Assembly (NCBI GenBank): GCA_002162755.1
Contig: MAAS01000026.1
Span: 1-64,000, forward strand
DNA: 64,000 nucleotides
DNA from: Gammaproteobacteria bacterium 50_400_T64
GTDB lineage: Bacteria > Pseudomonadota > Gammaproteobacteria > Pseudomonadales > Porticoccaceae
Direction: 5' to 3'
The notes under the pieces were generated by a model that ran no database searches, was not told where the DNA came from, and was given only the letters and a program-made list of their open reading frames with translations. The position numbers and the translations under genes were made by a program. The stretch's first letter is position 1; each line of letters starts with the position of its first letter. Of the stretch, positions 1 through 9,142 are shown piece after piece.

Positions 1-3000
1 TGTGATTGGCCAGGCCTGTGAGTTCGACTACTCCGGCGCCCAGGCGTGTAAAGCGCTGCGTGAAGAGGGCTACCGGGTAGTGCTGGTGAACTCCAATCCG
101 GCGACCATTATGACCGACCCGGCGATGGCCGACGCGACCTACATTGAGCCCGTTGAGTGGCGAACGGTAGCGAAAATCATCGAAAAAGAACGCCCTGACG
201 CGGTATTGCCGACCATGGGTGGCCAGACTGCGCTCAACTGTGCTCTCGATCTGGCCCGCGAAGGCGTGCTCGAAAAATTCGGTGTGGAGTTGATTGGTGC
301 CAGCAGTGACGCCATCGACAAGGCTGAAGACAGAGAGCGCTTCGACAAGGCGATGAAGGCCATCGGCCTCGAAACACCGCGTTCTTATATTGTTCACAGT
401 TTAGAAGAAGCTTTGCAGGTGCCAGACCAGTTTGGCTACCCCTGCATTATTCGCCCGTCTTTCACTATGGGTGGTTCCGGTGGTGGCATCGCCTATAACG
501 GCGAAGAGTTTGAAGAGATTTGTAAGCGTGGCCTCGACCTGTCGCCGACCAGCGAGCTGTTAATCGATGAGTCGCTGATTGGCTGGAAAGAGTACGAAAT
601 GGAGGTGGTGCGGGACAAGAACGACAACTGCATCATTATCTGTTCGATAGAAAATTTTGACCCCATGGGTATTCACACCGGTGACTCGATCACCGTGGCC
701 CCGGCGCAAACCCTGACCGATAAAGAATACCAGCTGATGCGTAATGCTTCGGTAGCGGTATTACGGGAGATCGGCGTTGAAACTGGTGGTTCCAACGTGC
801 AGTTTGGCGTTAACCCCGAAGATGGGCGCATGGTGGTGATTGAGATGAATCCGAGGGTGTCGCGTTCCTCGGCGCTGGCCTCAAAGGCAACGGGTTTCCC
901 CATCGCTAAAATCGCTGCCAAGTTGGCCGTAGGTTATACCCTCGACGAGTTGAAAAACGACATTACCGGCGGTGCAACACCAGCATCCTTCGAGCCGAGT
1001 ATTGATTACGTCGTCACCAAAATACCGCGTTTTGCCTTTGAGAAATTTGCGAAGGCTGACCCAATACTGACGACGCAAATGAAGTCGGTGGGTGAAGTGA
1101 TGGCCATTGGCCGCACGTTTCAGGAGTCGGTGCAGAAAGCTTTGCGAGGCCTTGAAGTGGGTGTCGCCGGTTTTGACCCTCATGTTGACTTGGCCAGCGA
1201 TGGCGCTGAAGCGATTATTCGCGAGCAGCTTGCCTCCGCACAGCCCGAGCGTATCTGGTATATAGCGGATGCCTTTAGAGCGGGCATGAGCCTCGATGAC
1301 GTGTTTGAACTAACGGAGATCGACCGTTGGTATTTGGTGCAAATTGCCGACTTGGTACAGGTTGAGCAGAGCTTGGTGGGCAGCACTGTGGCCAGCCTCG
1401 ATGGGCCTGCAATGTACGCCCTCAAGCGTAAAGGCTTTGCCGATAAACGTATTGCTGACTTACTCGGCGTTAGCGAAACTGAGGTTAGAACACATCGTCA
1501 CGGCTTAAATATTAAGCCCGTTTACAAACGTGTTGATACCTGTGCGGCGGAGTTCGCGACCGATACCGCCTATATGTACTCGACTTATGAAGAAGAGTGC
1601 GAAGCGGCACCGTCCGACAAAGACAAGATTTTGGTGCTCGGCGGCGGCCCGAATCGTATTGGCCAGGGCATTGAGTTTGATTACTGCTGTGTACACGCGG
1701 CACTGGCGCTGCGCGATGATGGTTACGAAACCATTATGGTCAACTGTAATCCCGAGACCGTTTCAACGGATTACGACACCTCAGACCGCCTCTATTTTGA
1801 ATCGGTGACTCTCGAAGATGTGCTGGAAATTGTCGCCCTTGAAAAGCCGGTCGGCGTGATTGTGCAGTTTGGTGGTCAAACTCCTCTGAAGTTGGCCCGG
1901 GCCCTTGAAGCCGAAGGCGTGCCGATTATTGGTACTACCCCCGATGCTATCGACCGGGCGGAAGATCGCGAGCGTTTCCAGCAAATGATCGATAAGCTCG
2001 GTCTGCTGCAGCCGCCCAATGCCACCGTGCGTTCGGTTGAAGCAGCAGTTGAGAAGGCAGCGGCCATTGGTTATCCGCTAGTGGTGCGGCCTTCCTATGT
2101 GCTCGGTGGTCGGGCGATGGAAATTGTCTACGGCGAAGACGAGCTGAATCGTTACATGCGTGAAGCGGTGCAGGTTTCCGATGACTCGCCGGTACTGCTC
2201 GACTACTTCCTGTCTTCAGCCATTGAGCTGGATATTGATGCGGTTTCCGATGGTGAAGAAGTGGTGATTGGTGCGCTGATGCAGCATATCGAACAAGCCG
2301 GTATTCACTCCGGTGACTCGGCCTGTTCATTGCCACCTTATAGCTTGCCTGCCGACGTGCAGGAAGAAATGAAAGAAGTGGTCAAAGCCATGGCCCGTGA
2401 ACTGGGTGTTAAAGGCCTGATGAACGTGCAGTTGGCCTGGCAGGACGAAAAAATTTACGTGATTGAAGTGAATCCACGGGCTTCGCGTACCGTGCCTTTT
2501 GTTTCCAAATGCATCGGTGTGTCACTGGCTAAAATTGCCGCCCGTTGCATGGCCGGTCAAACACTGGCAAGCCAGGGCTTCACTAAAGAAATTGTGCCCG
2601 AGCATTTCAGTGTTAAAGAGGCGGTATTCCCCTTTAATAAATTCCCGGGTATTGACCCTATCCTCGGCCCAGAAATGAAGTCGACGGGTGAGGTGATGGG
2701 CATTGGCGAAACTTTCGCCGAAGCTTATGCCAAAGCACAGCTTGGTGCTGGCGATGAGATCCCCAGTACAGGTACGGCGTTCCTGAGTATGCGCAAGCGT
2801 GATAAAGGTGAGGTGGTCGACGTCGCCAAGCAGCTATCTGACCTTGGCTTTAAGCTGGTATCAACCCGTGGTACGGGGCAGTTGATTCTGGATGCTGGTA
2901 TTGAAGTTGATATTGTTAACAAGGTGAAAGAAGGCCGCCCTCACATCGTTGATATGATTAAAAACGGCAAAATTGATTTGATCGTCAACACCACCGAAGG

Positions 3001-3163
3001 GCGTGTTGCGATTGAAGACTCGGCAACGATTCGCTCTAGTGCTGAGGCCAAGGGTGTCTACTACACCACCACACTGGCTGGCGGTAATGCGGTATGCATG
3101 GCTTTGCGCCACCAGGGTGATATGCAGGTGCGCGTGCTACAAGAACTTCACGAAGGCAAATAA
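1..3163 (+). CDS. carB: Carbamoyl-phosphate synthase large subunit (5' truncated by window)
   Basis: This subunit makes carbamoyl phosphate from bicarbonate, ATP and glutamine-derived ammonia for arginine and pyrimidine synthesis. The reading frame is open from the first bases and begins inside the conserved [10 protein letters not shown] segment, so roughly 20 N-terminal residues lie upstream of the window. The 1053 residues present show the internal duplication typical of CarB: a first ATP-grasp half ([15 protein letters not shown]), an oligomerisation segment, a second half starting near residue 537 ([16 protein letters not shown]) and a C-terminal methylglyoxal-synthase-like allosteric domain from about residue 915. 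The length agrees with the usual 1070-1080 residues. The apparent GTG at position 2 is an internal Val codon, not a start. greA follows after 2 bases, so the two genes are probably co-transcribed, as is common in gammaproteobacteria. Confidence 0.98.
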   Translation, partial: VIGQACEFDYSGAQACKALREEGYRVVLVNSNPATIMTDPAMADATYIEPVEWRTVAKIIEKERPDAVLPTMGGQTALNCALDLAREGVLEKFGVELIGASSDAIDKAEDRERFDKAMKAIGLETPRSYIVHSLEEALQVPDQFGYPCIIRPSFTMGGSGGGIAYNGEEFEEICKRGLDLSPTSELLIDESLIGWKEYEMEVVRDKNDNCIIICSIENFDPMGIHTGDSITVAPAQTLTDKEYQLMRNASVAVLREIGVETGGSNVQFGVNPEDGRMVVIEMNPRVSRSSALASKATGFPIAKIAAKLAVGYTLDELKNDITGGATPASFEPSIDYVVTKIPRFAFEKFAKADPILTTQMKSVGEVMAIGRTFQESVQKALRGLEVGVAGFDPHVDLASDGAEAIIREQLASAQPERIWYIADAFRAGMSLDDVFELTEIDRWYLVQIADLVQVEQSLVGSTVASLDGPAMYALKRKGFADKRIADLLGVSETEVRTHRHGLNIKPVYKRVDTCAAEFATDTAYMYSTYEEECEAAPSDKDKILVLGGGPNRIGQGIEFDYCCVHAALALRDDGYETIMVNCNPETVSTDYDTSDRLYFESVTLEDVLEIVALEKPVGVIVQFGGQTPLKLARALEAEGVPIIGTTPDAIDRAEDRERFQQMIDKLGLLQPPNATVRSVEAAVEKAAAIGYPLVVRPSYVLGGRAMEIVYGEDELNRYMREAVQVSDDSPVLLDYFLSSAIELDIDAVSDGEEVVIGALMQHIEQAGIHSGDSACSLPPYSLPADVQEEMKEVVKAMARELGVKGLMNVQLAWQDEKIYVIEVNPRASRTVPFVSKCIGVSLAKIAARCMAGQTLASQGFTKEIVPEHFSVKEAVFPFNKFPGIDPILGPEMKSTGEVMGIGETFAEAYAKAQLGAGDEIPSTGTAFLSMRKRDKGEVVDVAKQLSDLGFKLVSTRGTGQLILDAGIEVDIVNKVKEGRPHIVDMIKNGKIDLIVNTTEGRVAIEDSATIRSSAEAKGVYYTTTLAGGNAVCMALRHQGDMQVRVLQELHEGK

Positions 3164-3165
3164 GT

Positions 3166-3645
3166 ATGAATAATAAAGTACCCATGACAGTGGCAGGCGA
3201 AGCAACGCTGCGGGCAGAGCTCGACGATTTGAAAAAGGTACAGCGCCCGCGCATTGTGGCTGCCATTGCCGAGGCCCGTGCCCACGGCGACCTGAAAGAG
3301 AATGCTGAATACCACGCGGCGCGCGATCAGCAGAGTTTTGCTGAAGGGCGGATTCAGGAAGTTGAAAGCAAGCTAAGCCACGCTCAGGTCATCGATGTGA
3401 GTAAAATCCCTGAAGGTGAAAAAGTCATCTTCGGTGTGACTGTGACCATTATTAATACCGAGAGTGATGCCAGCGTCACTTACACCATCGTAGGCGATGA
3501 TGAATCCGATATTAAGCAGAGCAAAATTTCTTATCAGTCGCCGATTGCGCGAGCGCTTATCGGTAAAGAAATTGGCGACGTGGTGGTAGTGAAAGCACCC
3601 TCGGGCGATATTGAATATGAAATTGATGATGTTTCACATGGCTAG
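3166..3645 (+). CDS. greA: Transcript cleavage factor GreA
   Basis: GreA enters the RNA polymerase secondary channel and stimulates cleavage of backtracked RNA. The protein has 159 residues, the usual length. An N-terminal antiparallel coiled coil spans about residues 10-75, with the conserved tip GDLKENAEY carrying the acidic pair D42 and E45 that co-ordinates the catalytic metal. The C-terminal FKBP-like globular part follows, ending with the family pattern [14 protein letters not shown]. The start ATG lies 2 bases after the carB stop, giving a carB-greA operon. The paralogue greB is at the other end of this window, so both Gre factors are present. Confidence 0.97.
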   Translation: MNNKVPMTVAGEATLRAELDDLKKVQRPRIVAAIAEARAHGDLKENAEYHAARDQQSFAEGRIQEVESKLSHAQVIDVSKIPEGEKVIFGVTVTIINTESDASVTYTIVGDDESDIKQSKISYQSPIARALIGKEIGDVVVVKAPSGDIEYEIDDVSHG

Positions 3646-3698
3646 TTTTAAATGCTGTTAGTACGTTGAGCATTTAAATAATTATTGGAGAGCATACG

Positions 3699-4262
3699 AT
3701 GCGAATGAAGACACCACGGGTACACCCGGTACCCTTTGAAGAATGGAATGACGCGCAAAAGAAAGCGGTGGGCGCGACCGAATCGGGTGGTCGGGTGCTG
3801 AATATATTTAAAACGTTAGCCAATCACGCGGGCCTGGCCAAGCGCTGGATGGTGTTTGCCAATCACATTATGGGTAAGTCAGAGATTACCTTGCGTGATC
3901 GAGAGATCGTTATTCTACGCATGGGCTGGCTGTGTAAGTCAGGTTATGAATGGGGTCAGCACGTCGTCATCGGTAAAGAGTGTGGCATGACCGATGAGGA
4001 GATGGAGTTTCTGAAAGAGGGCGCCGAAGCCGCTCACTGGAAAGAGAATGAAGCGCTGTTGATTAAAGCCACCGACGAGCTACACGGTGATGCCTTTATT
4101 GGCAACGAGACCTGGAAGGGTCTATGCGAACACTACAATACGCAACAAATTATGGATATCGTGTTTACTGCAGGGCAGTACAACCTGGTGTCGATGGCCT
4201 TGAACACCCTGGGTGTTCAGCTCGATGAGGGTATGACCCTCGACCCCGATCTGGTGCGCTAA
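3699..4262 (+). CDS. Carboxymuconolactone decarboxylase family protein
   Basis: The 187-residue protein belongs to the all-helical CMD/AhpD-like superfamily. The core signature is the segment around residues 60-95 (LRDREIVILRMGWLC, then SGYEWGQH), with conserved Glu, Cys and His. AhpD peroxidase members carry a CxxC pair. Here only one Cys precedes the GYEWGQH segment, so disulfide-reductase activity of the AhpD kind is not supported. A good ribosome site (TTGGAGAG) precedes the ATG at 3699; a second in-frame ATG lies two codons later. It precedes a crotonase gene by 72 bases on the same strand, and similar proteins occur beside acyl-CoA and aromatic degradation genes. The substrate cannot be inferred. 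Confidence 0.85.
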   Translation: MRMKTPRVHPVPFEEWNDAQKKAVGATESGGRVLNIFKTLANHAGLAKRWMVFANHIMGKSEITLRDREIVILRMGWLCKSGYEWGQHVVIGKECGMTDEEMEFLKEGAEAAHWKENEALLIKATDELHGDAFIGNETWKGLCEHYNTQQIMDIVFTAGQYNLVSMALNTLGVQLDEGMTLDPDLVR

Positions 4263-4334
4263 GCGAGCCAGTTAATCACTTGTCAGGTCGTCTTTTGGCG
4301 GTCTTAAGCAAAAAGCCTTCATAGAGGAAATACC

Positions 4335-5138
4335 ATGGAATATTCAGATTACGAACACCTATTGTTTGATCTCAAGCCTAACGGTGTATTGACCATTACT
4401 ATTAATCGCCCCGAGGTGATGAATGCTACCAATGCGCGTCTGCATTGGGAGCTGACCCAAATATGGGACACCGTTGCCGCTGATGATGACACGAATGTTG
4501 TCGTTGTGACGGGTGCGGGTAAGGCCTTCTCTGCTGGCGGCGACTTGAACTGGGTTGAAAGTCAGGTCGGTGATCCTGCCGGCGTGCAAAGGATTCAGAA
4601 AGAGGCTGCCGATATCGTTTACCGTTTGCTGGCCCTTGAAAAGCCCGTTATTTCTGCAATCAATGGCGTCGCCGTTGGTGCTGGTCTGGCTGTTGCCCTG
4701 ATGGCTGATATCAGTGTGATGTCTGAAACGGCGAAATTTACCGATGGCCACGTAAAACTGGGTGTTGGCGCGGGTGATCACGCGGCCATTATCTGGCCCC
4801 TGCTTTGCGGTATGTCCAAGGCTAAGTACTACCTGATGACCGCTGAGTTTATCAACGGTATTGAAGCCGAGCGTATGGGCATGGTCAGCCTGTGCTTGCC
4901 TCTCGACGAGGTGCTGCCGAAAGCGATGGAGATCGCTGACAAGCTGGCCGCCGGTAGTCAGCAGGCTATTCGTGGTACCAAGTCCACGCTTAACGGTTGG
5001 ATGCAAATGGCCGCGCCCATTTTTGAAAACTCACTACGTATGGAAATGCTCTGCTTTCTCGGTGAAGACGCCGCCGAAGGTATCGCTGCTGTGAAGGAAA
5101 AACGCCCTGCTGTTTTCCCTTCTGCGAAGAAAGGTTAA
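4335..5138 (+). CDS. Enoyl-CoA hydratase/isomerase family (crotonase) protein
   Basis: This is a crotonase-fold acyl-CoA enzyme of 267 residues. The oxyanion-hole strand AFSAGGDLNW lies near residues 65-73, and the second oxyanion segment is INGVAVGAGLAVALMADI (109-126). In canonical hydratases the next motif carries the catalytic Glu of P-E-I. Here that position reads D-G-H (about residue 139), and the downstream Gly-rich turn is AGDHAAI. Double-bond hydration by the two-glutamate mechanism is therefore unlikely, while isomerase, hydrolase or another crotonase activity remains possible. The ATG follows an AGAGGAA ribosome site. A strong terminator closes the transcript. The family assignment is firm; the reaction is not. 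Confidence 0.9.
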   Translation: MEYSDYEHLLFDLKPNGVLTITINRPEVMNATNARLHWELTQIWDTVAADDDTNVVVVTGAGKAFSAGGDLNWVESQVGDPAGVQRIQKEAADIVYRLLALEKPVISAINGVAVGAGLAVALMADISVMSETAKFTDGHVKLGVGAGDHAAIIWPLLCGMSKAKYYLMTAEFINGIEAERMGMVSLCLPLDEVLPKAMEIADKLAAGSQQAIRGTKSTLNGWMQMAAPIFENSLRMEMLCFLGEDAAEGIAAVKEKRPAVFPSAKKG

Positions 5139-5174
5139 TCAATATTTGAATGTTTTGTGCCTGGGTAAAACCAG

Positions 5175-5218
5175 GCCATAAAAAAACCCGCGTTAATTGA
5201 CGCGGGTTTTTTTATGGC
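5175..5218. terminator. Bidirectional rho-independent terminator
   Basis: A perfect 19-bp inverted repeat with a 6-base loop (5175-5193 and 5200-5218). The stem core is CCCGCGT/ACGCGGG, with runs of seven A and seven T on either side, so it can terminate transcription from both directions. It closes the crotonase transcript on the plus strand. Confidence 0.93.
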
Positions 5219-5337
5219 TGTGATTTTTTACTGGGGGTTCTCGGTTCTCGAGGAAGGGGTGCTGTACTTGTGATGCTTAAGCCCCTGTCTGGGTATTGCT
5301 GGGGACATAATGTGACATATTAGCAATGTGCAGAAAC

Positions 5338-5370
5338 AATAAACCCCGCTTCTAAAGAGCAGGGTTTATT
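5338..5370 (-). terminator. Probable rpsT terminator
   Basis: A 13-bp inverted repeat with one mismatch (5338-5350 with 5358-5370) and a 7-base loop. Read on the minus strand, it ends in GGGTTTATTGTTT. It lies 133 bases past the rpsT stop and is the first hairpin with a U-rich tail downstream of that gene. The interval 5219-5337 between the two terminators shows no gene. Confidence 0.7.
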
Positions 5371-5502
5371 GGTGGCCTGGCGACAAGCATTGATAGCTTG
5401 AGCCGAGGCTAAAGGTAGTTCTGCGAAGATCGACCCATGCAGGTCTATCTTAAGATTACAGTGCTGTCTCGTGTATTCAATAGCGAGACCTGCAAAACTG
5501 TT

Positions 5503-5772
5503 TTAAGCAGACATCGCCTTGATTTTGGTGTTGAGACGGCTTTTATGACGGGCCGCTTTGTTCTTGTGCATAACGCCGCCTTTGTCGGCAACGCGGTCGA
5601 TAACAGGCACGGCAGCAGCATAGGCAGCTTTGGCAGCTTCGACATCACCGGATTCAATCGCGGCAATCACTTTCTTTAAATAGGTGCGCGCCATAGAACC
5701 CATGCTGGCGTTATGTTGACGTCGTTTTTCATTTTGTTTAGCGCGTTTGCGTGCTTGGGGTGAATTTGCCAC
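5503..5772 (-). CDS. rpsT: 30S ribosomal protein S20
   Basis: This is ribosomal protein S20, which binds 16S rRNA early in 30S assembly. The 89-residue product begins (V/M)[18 protein letters not shown] and is rich in Lys, Arg and Ala, the standard S20 composition and length. No ATG precedes ANSPQA, so the start is a GTG at 5772, with GGAG about 10 bases upstream. Non-ATG starts are also known for rpsT elsewhere (UUG in E. coli), where they are linked to translational self-control. A longer in-frame extension to 5835 would add 21 residues unlike any S20 and would overlap the promoter, so it was not used. Confidence 0.96.
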   Translation of the reverse strand: MANSPQARKRAKQNEKRRQHNASMGSMARTYLKKVIAAIESGDVEAAKAAYAAAVPVIDRVADKGGVMHKNKAARHKSRLNTKIKAMSA

Positions 5773-5816
5773 CTGGCGTGCTCCGTAATAAGTTGAGTCT
5801 GATTTCGAGGTCGGGC

Positions 5817-5845
5817 ATTTTACAGCGGGGCTCAATTTATATCAA
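5817..5845 (-). promoter_or_regulatory. Sigma-70 promoter of rpsT with GC-rich discriminator
   Basis: On the minus strand TTGATA (5840-5845) is separated by exactly 17 bases from TAAAAT (5817-5822), giving five of six matches at both the -35 and -10 boxes. The bases just downstream read GCCCGACC, the GC-rich discriminator typical of stringently controlled ribosomal promoters. Transcription would start near 5810, about 38 bases before the GTG start. Stringent control is inferred. Confidence 0.72.
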
Positions 5846-5848
5846 TAG

Positions 5849-6985
5849 CTACGGCAGGCCTGATTGGCGTTGGTGCTGTTGGTTTAATGCCCATTGAATA
5901 TGCTCGCTGACCAGTGGCGAGGCCTGGGGCAAGGCCAGCTCGAGAGCATCGATGATTTCAGCCGTAGCGGGCGCATTGCCAAGGCCAATAGCGAGGTTGC
6001 GTTGCCACCTTTCGTAGCCGATGCGGCGAATAGGCGAGCCCGCGGTGCGCTGTAAGAATTCTTCCTCCGTCCACTGAAATAAAGTGGTGAGCTTACTGTT
6101 GTCGAGACTGTGACGGGGGCTGAAGTCTTTTTCGTCGGTTGGTTTAGCGAAGCGATTCCAGGGGCAAATTATCTGGCAGTCATCGCAACCGAAGACCCGG
6201 TTGCCGATGGCTTCACGAAACTCCAGGGGAATAGGGCCTTTGTTTTCAATGGTTAAATAAGAAATGCAGCGGCGGGCATCAAGCACATAGGGTTCGGGGA
6301 AAGCATCTGTGGGGCAGATTTTCAGGCAAGCGCGGCAATTGCCACACTGTTTCTCTTCCGCGGGGGTATCGGCGGGTAGTTCGAGGCTAGTGTAGAGTTC
6401 GCCGAGGAAAAACCAGGAGCCCGCTTCGCGATTGAGCACTAATGTGTGCTTGCCGATCCAGCCGAGCCCCGCTTGTTCGGCGATGGGCTTCTCCATCACC
6501 GGGGCGCTGTCGACAAAGGGGCGTTGAATTACTGGCTGTTGACTGTGCTCTTCAATGCGTTTGGCTAATGTCGCCAGCCGTTTACGAATCAGCTTGTGGT
6601 AATCCCTGCCCAGTGCATAGCGTGAAATGTAGGCCGTTTCACCGTCTTTGAGGCGGGCGATCATGTCGGTGTCGGGTGACAGGTAATCCATTCTAACGCT
6701 GATGATGGATGCTGTGCCGGGTAGCAGGTGTTCCGGTCGCCAGCGTTTGTCACCGTGTTCTGCTAGCCATTGCATCGAACCATTAAAGCCCTTTGCCAGC
6801 CATTGCTGCAGTTGCTCTCCAGCCTGTTCAAGGTGGATGTGCGTAAAACCCACTTGCTGAAAGCCCAGCTCGCGGCCCCAGCGGCGGATGTCTTCGCGCA
6901 GGTCCTTTGGTGCGTGCGGGTCTTTGGGTGTGACAGCGCTGGGCGGGGTATTGATGGGGCCTGGCGTATATTGCTTGGCTGACAT
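5849..6985 (-). CDS. queG: Epoxyqueuosine reductase QueG
   Basis: QueG is a cobalamin- and iron-sulfur-dependent enzyme that reduces epoxyqueuosine to queuosine in tRNA wobble position 34. The 378 residues match the family length (379 in E. coli). Two 4Fe-4S ligand sets are visible: CGNCRACLKICP and CDDCQIICP. A C-terminal HEAT-like helical part follows (ALELALPQASPLVSEHIQWAL). The gene is divergent from nnr with only 55 bases between the starts, the same arrangement as yjeS/yjeF in E. coli. It reads towards rpsT and stops just before the rpsT promoter. Confidence 0.96.
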   Translation of the reverse strand: MSAKQYTPGPINTPPSAVTPKDPHAPKDLREDIRRWGRELGFQQVGFTHIHLEQAGEQLQQWLAKGFNGSMQWLAEHGDKRWRPEHLLPGTASIISVRMDYLSPDTDMIARLKDGETAYISRYALGRDYHKLIRKRLATLAKRIEEHSQQPVIQRPFVDSAPVMEKPIAEQAGLGWIGKHTLVLNREAGSWFFLGELYTSLELPADTPAEEKQCGNCRACLKICPTDAFPEPYVLDARRCISYLTIENKGPIPLEFREAIGNRVFGCDDCQIICPWNRFAKPTDEKDFSPRHSLDNSKLTTLFQWTEEEFLQRTAGSPIRRIGYERWQRNLAIGLGNAPATAEIIDALELALPQASPLVSEHIQWALNQQHQRQSGLP

Positions 6986-7040
6986 TGTCGCAGCGTACTC
7001 CGGTTACCGTATAATTCTGACAGATCTCAGGGAAAAGCGA

Positions 7041-8612
7041 ATGACAAAAATTTCAAATCGGCTCTATACCGCCAGCGCGGTGCGTGAACTCGACCGCAGA
7101 GCCATCGAAGACGAGGGTATTCCGGGCATTGTACTGATGAAGCGCGCGGGTCGTGAGGCTTTCGAGGCACTACTCGCCCGTTGGCCGGAGCCGGAGAAAA
7201 TCACCGTGTTCTGTGGTGGCGGTAATAATGGCGGCGATGGCTATATTATGGCGGGTCTGGCTCAGCAACAATTGATTCCGGTTGAAATTATCCAGCTCGC
7301 CGACGAGCAAAAGCTCAGCGGTGATGCGAAGCGCGCCTGGGCCTTTGCCAATGATGCCGGCGTGATGATGCAATCCTGGCAGAACTATGCCTCGAGCGGG
7401 GCAGAGCTTGCCCGCGGCGTTGTTGTCGATGCCTTGTTGGGCACCGGTATTAGTGGCGAGGTGCGAGCCGACTACCGCGCCGCCATCGCCCATATTAATC
7501 AATCGGGTCTACCCGTTTTGGCCGCCGATATCCCCTCCGGTCTTTGCAGTGACACGGGCGCGGTGCTCGGTATTGCTGTCGAGGCTGCGATGACGGTGAC
7601 TTTTATTGGCGTCAAAGTCGGTTTGTTAACCGGGCGAGGGCCTGCTCTGGTCGGCGAGTTACAGTATCGTGATTTGGACGTTCCGGCGATTGTTTATGAG
7701 GATTCAGCCGATGATTCAGTCGGTAATCCCATGGCCCCAGCAGCGCAACGACTCGAGCTAGAATCATTACTGACGACTTTCCCCCAGCGTGAGCGCGATG
7801 CCCATAAAGGTCGCTTCGGTCATGTGTTGGTGATTGGTGGCGATAAAGGTTACGGCGGTGCTGTGGCGATGGCTGCGGAAGCTGCACTGCGGGTTGGTGC
7901 CGGTTTGGTCAGCGTCGCCACGCGTCCGGAGCATGTGCCCGCCCTGCTAGCGCGACGGCCGGAATTAATGGTTAAGGGCGTTGCCTCGGGGCAGGAGCTA
8001 GAACCGCATTTGGAAGGACCGACGCTGATCGTTATCGGCCCGGGTCTGGGCCGCTCGCCCTGGTCGGAGCAAATGTTACAGCAGGCGATTGCGACTGGAC
8101 TACCCATGGTGGTCGATGCCGATGCCTTGAATATTATTAGCGAAGGGCGAGTGGGAGCAAACGCCGATGCGAGCAACTGGGTGCTGACACCCCATCCCGG
8201 CGAAGCAGCACGTCTGCTGGGCTGTAGTAATGCCGATATTCAGGCCGACCGTTTGGTAGCCTGTCGTGGCATCGCTGAAAAATATTCAGCAACAGTGTTA
8301 TTAAAAGGCGCGGGTACTCTTATTACGAGCATTACCGGTTCGCCAATTAATGCCGCAGGAAGTGATGATAAACAACCGCTATGGCTCTGCCCCTATGGCA
8401 ATCCCGGTATGGCCAGTGGCGGTATGGGTGATGTGCTAGCAGGTGTTATCGGTGGTTTGTTGGCGCAGGGTTTAGATGCCGCAACGGCGACCTGTCTGGG
8501 TGCCTGTTTACACAGCGTCGCTGCCGATAGAGCCGCTGTAGAAAATGGTGAAAAAGGTTTGCTGGCCAGCGATCTGTTTGCTCCCTTGCGACACTTGGTT
8601 AACGGCCAGTGA
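7041..8612 (+). CDS. nnr: Bifunctional NAD(P)HX epimerase / ADP-dependent NAD(P)HX dehydratase
   Basis: This enzyme repairs hydrated NAD(P)H: the N-terminal YjeF_N half epimerises NAD(P)HX and the C-terminal ribokinase-like half dehydrates the S form. The protein is 523 residues from the ATG at 7041. The YjeF_N half shows VFCGGGNNGGDGY and ADIPSGLCSDTG. The C-terminal half shows GHVLVIGGDKGYGGA, TPHPGEAARLLG and GNPGMASGGMGDVLAG, which contains the ADP-binding and catalytic Asp region. The frame stays open upstream to 6888, but that stretch overlaps queG and encodes nothing YjeF-like, so the ATG at 7041 was chosen. The stop overlaps the GTG start of tsaE. Confidence 0.96.
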   Translation: MTKISNRLYTASAVRELDRRAIEDEGIPGIVLMKRAGREAFEALLARWPEPEKITVFCGGGNNGGDGYIMAGLAQQQLIPVEIIQLADEQKLSGDAKRAWAFANDAGVMMQSWQNYASSGAELARGVVVDALLGTGISGEVRADYRAAIAHINQSGLPVLAADIPSGLCSDTGAVLGIAVEAAMTVTFIGVKVGLLTGRGPALVGELQYRDLDVPAIVYEDSADDSVGNPMAPAAQRLELESLLTTFPQRERDAHKGRFGHVLVIGGDKGYGGAVAMAAEAALRVGAGLVSVATRPEHVPALLARRPELMVKGVASGQELEPHLEGPTLIVIGPGLGRSPWSEQMLQQAIATGLPMVVDADALNIISEGRVGANADASNWVLTPHPGEAARLLGCSNADIQADRLVACRGIAEKYSATVLLKGAGTLITSITGSPINAAGSDDKQPLWLCPYGNPGMASGGMGDVLAGVIGGLLAQGLDAATATCLGACLHSVAADRAAVENGEKGLLASDLFAPLRHLVNGQ

Positions 8613-9142
8613 ATTCAAGCTGTGCATTTACTGTCGCTTCTGACACGGCCATGGTCGCCTTTGGCGAGGTGTTGGGTGGGGTGTTATCGACGGTGAGCCG
8701 TCAGGCGGCAGTCGTAATCTATCTACAGGGTGAGCTCGGTGCGGGTAAAACTACGATTTGTCGTGGCGTACTCAAAGCCTGCGGTCACAGCGGGGCAGTG
8801 AAGAGCCCGACTTATACCCTGGTGGAACCCTATGAATTGGCGGTAGCCACGGTTTATCATTTTGACCTCTATCGACTGGGTGATCCCGAAGAGCTGGAAT
8901 ATATGGGCATCAGGGATTATTTCGAGCCCGGTAATATTTGTTTGATTGAGTGGCCGGATAAGGGGCAGGGTATCTTGCAAACCGCAGATTTGGAGCTGAC
9001 GATTTCGGTGATTCCCGCAGGGCGACACCTGATTCTGACGGCCCATACCGGTCAGGGTGAGACAGTGGTTGCCGGGGTGCGTTCTAGCCTTGCAGAGAGT
9101 AGTATTAGAGGTATAACCATCAGTAAGGACGCGCAATGCTGA
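8609..9142 (+). CDS. tsaE: tRNA threonylcarbamoyladenosine synthesis ATPase TsaE
   Basis: TsaE is the ATPase partner of TsaB/TsaD in making t6A37 on ANN-decoding tRNAs. The P-loop is GELGAGKTTICRG near residue 40, followed by the family motif SPTYTLVEPY and the Walker-B-like HFDLYRLGDPEELEYMG. The start is a GTG whose last bases overlap the nnr stop (GTGA). At 177 residues it is slightly longer than the usual 150-155, the extra being a poorly conserved tail after about residue 150. The end overlaps the next gene by 7 bases, so translation is probably coupled. Confidence 0.95.
   Translation: MNSSCAFTVASDTAMVAFGEVLGGVLSTVSRQAAVVIYLQGELGAGKTTICRGVLKACGHSGAVKSPTYTLVEPYELAVATVYHFDLYRLGDPEELEYMGIRDYFEPGNICLIEWPDKGQGILQTADLELTISVIPAGRHLILTAHTGQGETVVAGVRSSLAESSIRGITISKDAQC

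Noticed and set aside
4359..5006. 215-codon minus-strand open frame inside the crotonase gene
   Set aside because: Lies wholly antisense to a gene with clear family motifs; composition is that of a shadow frame.
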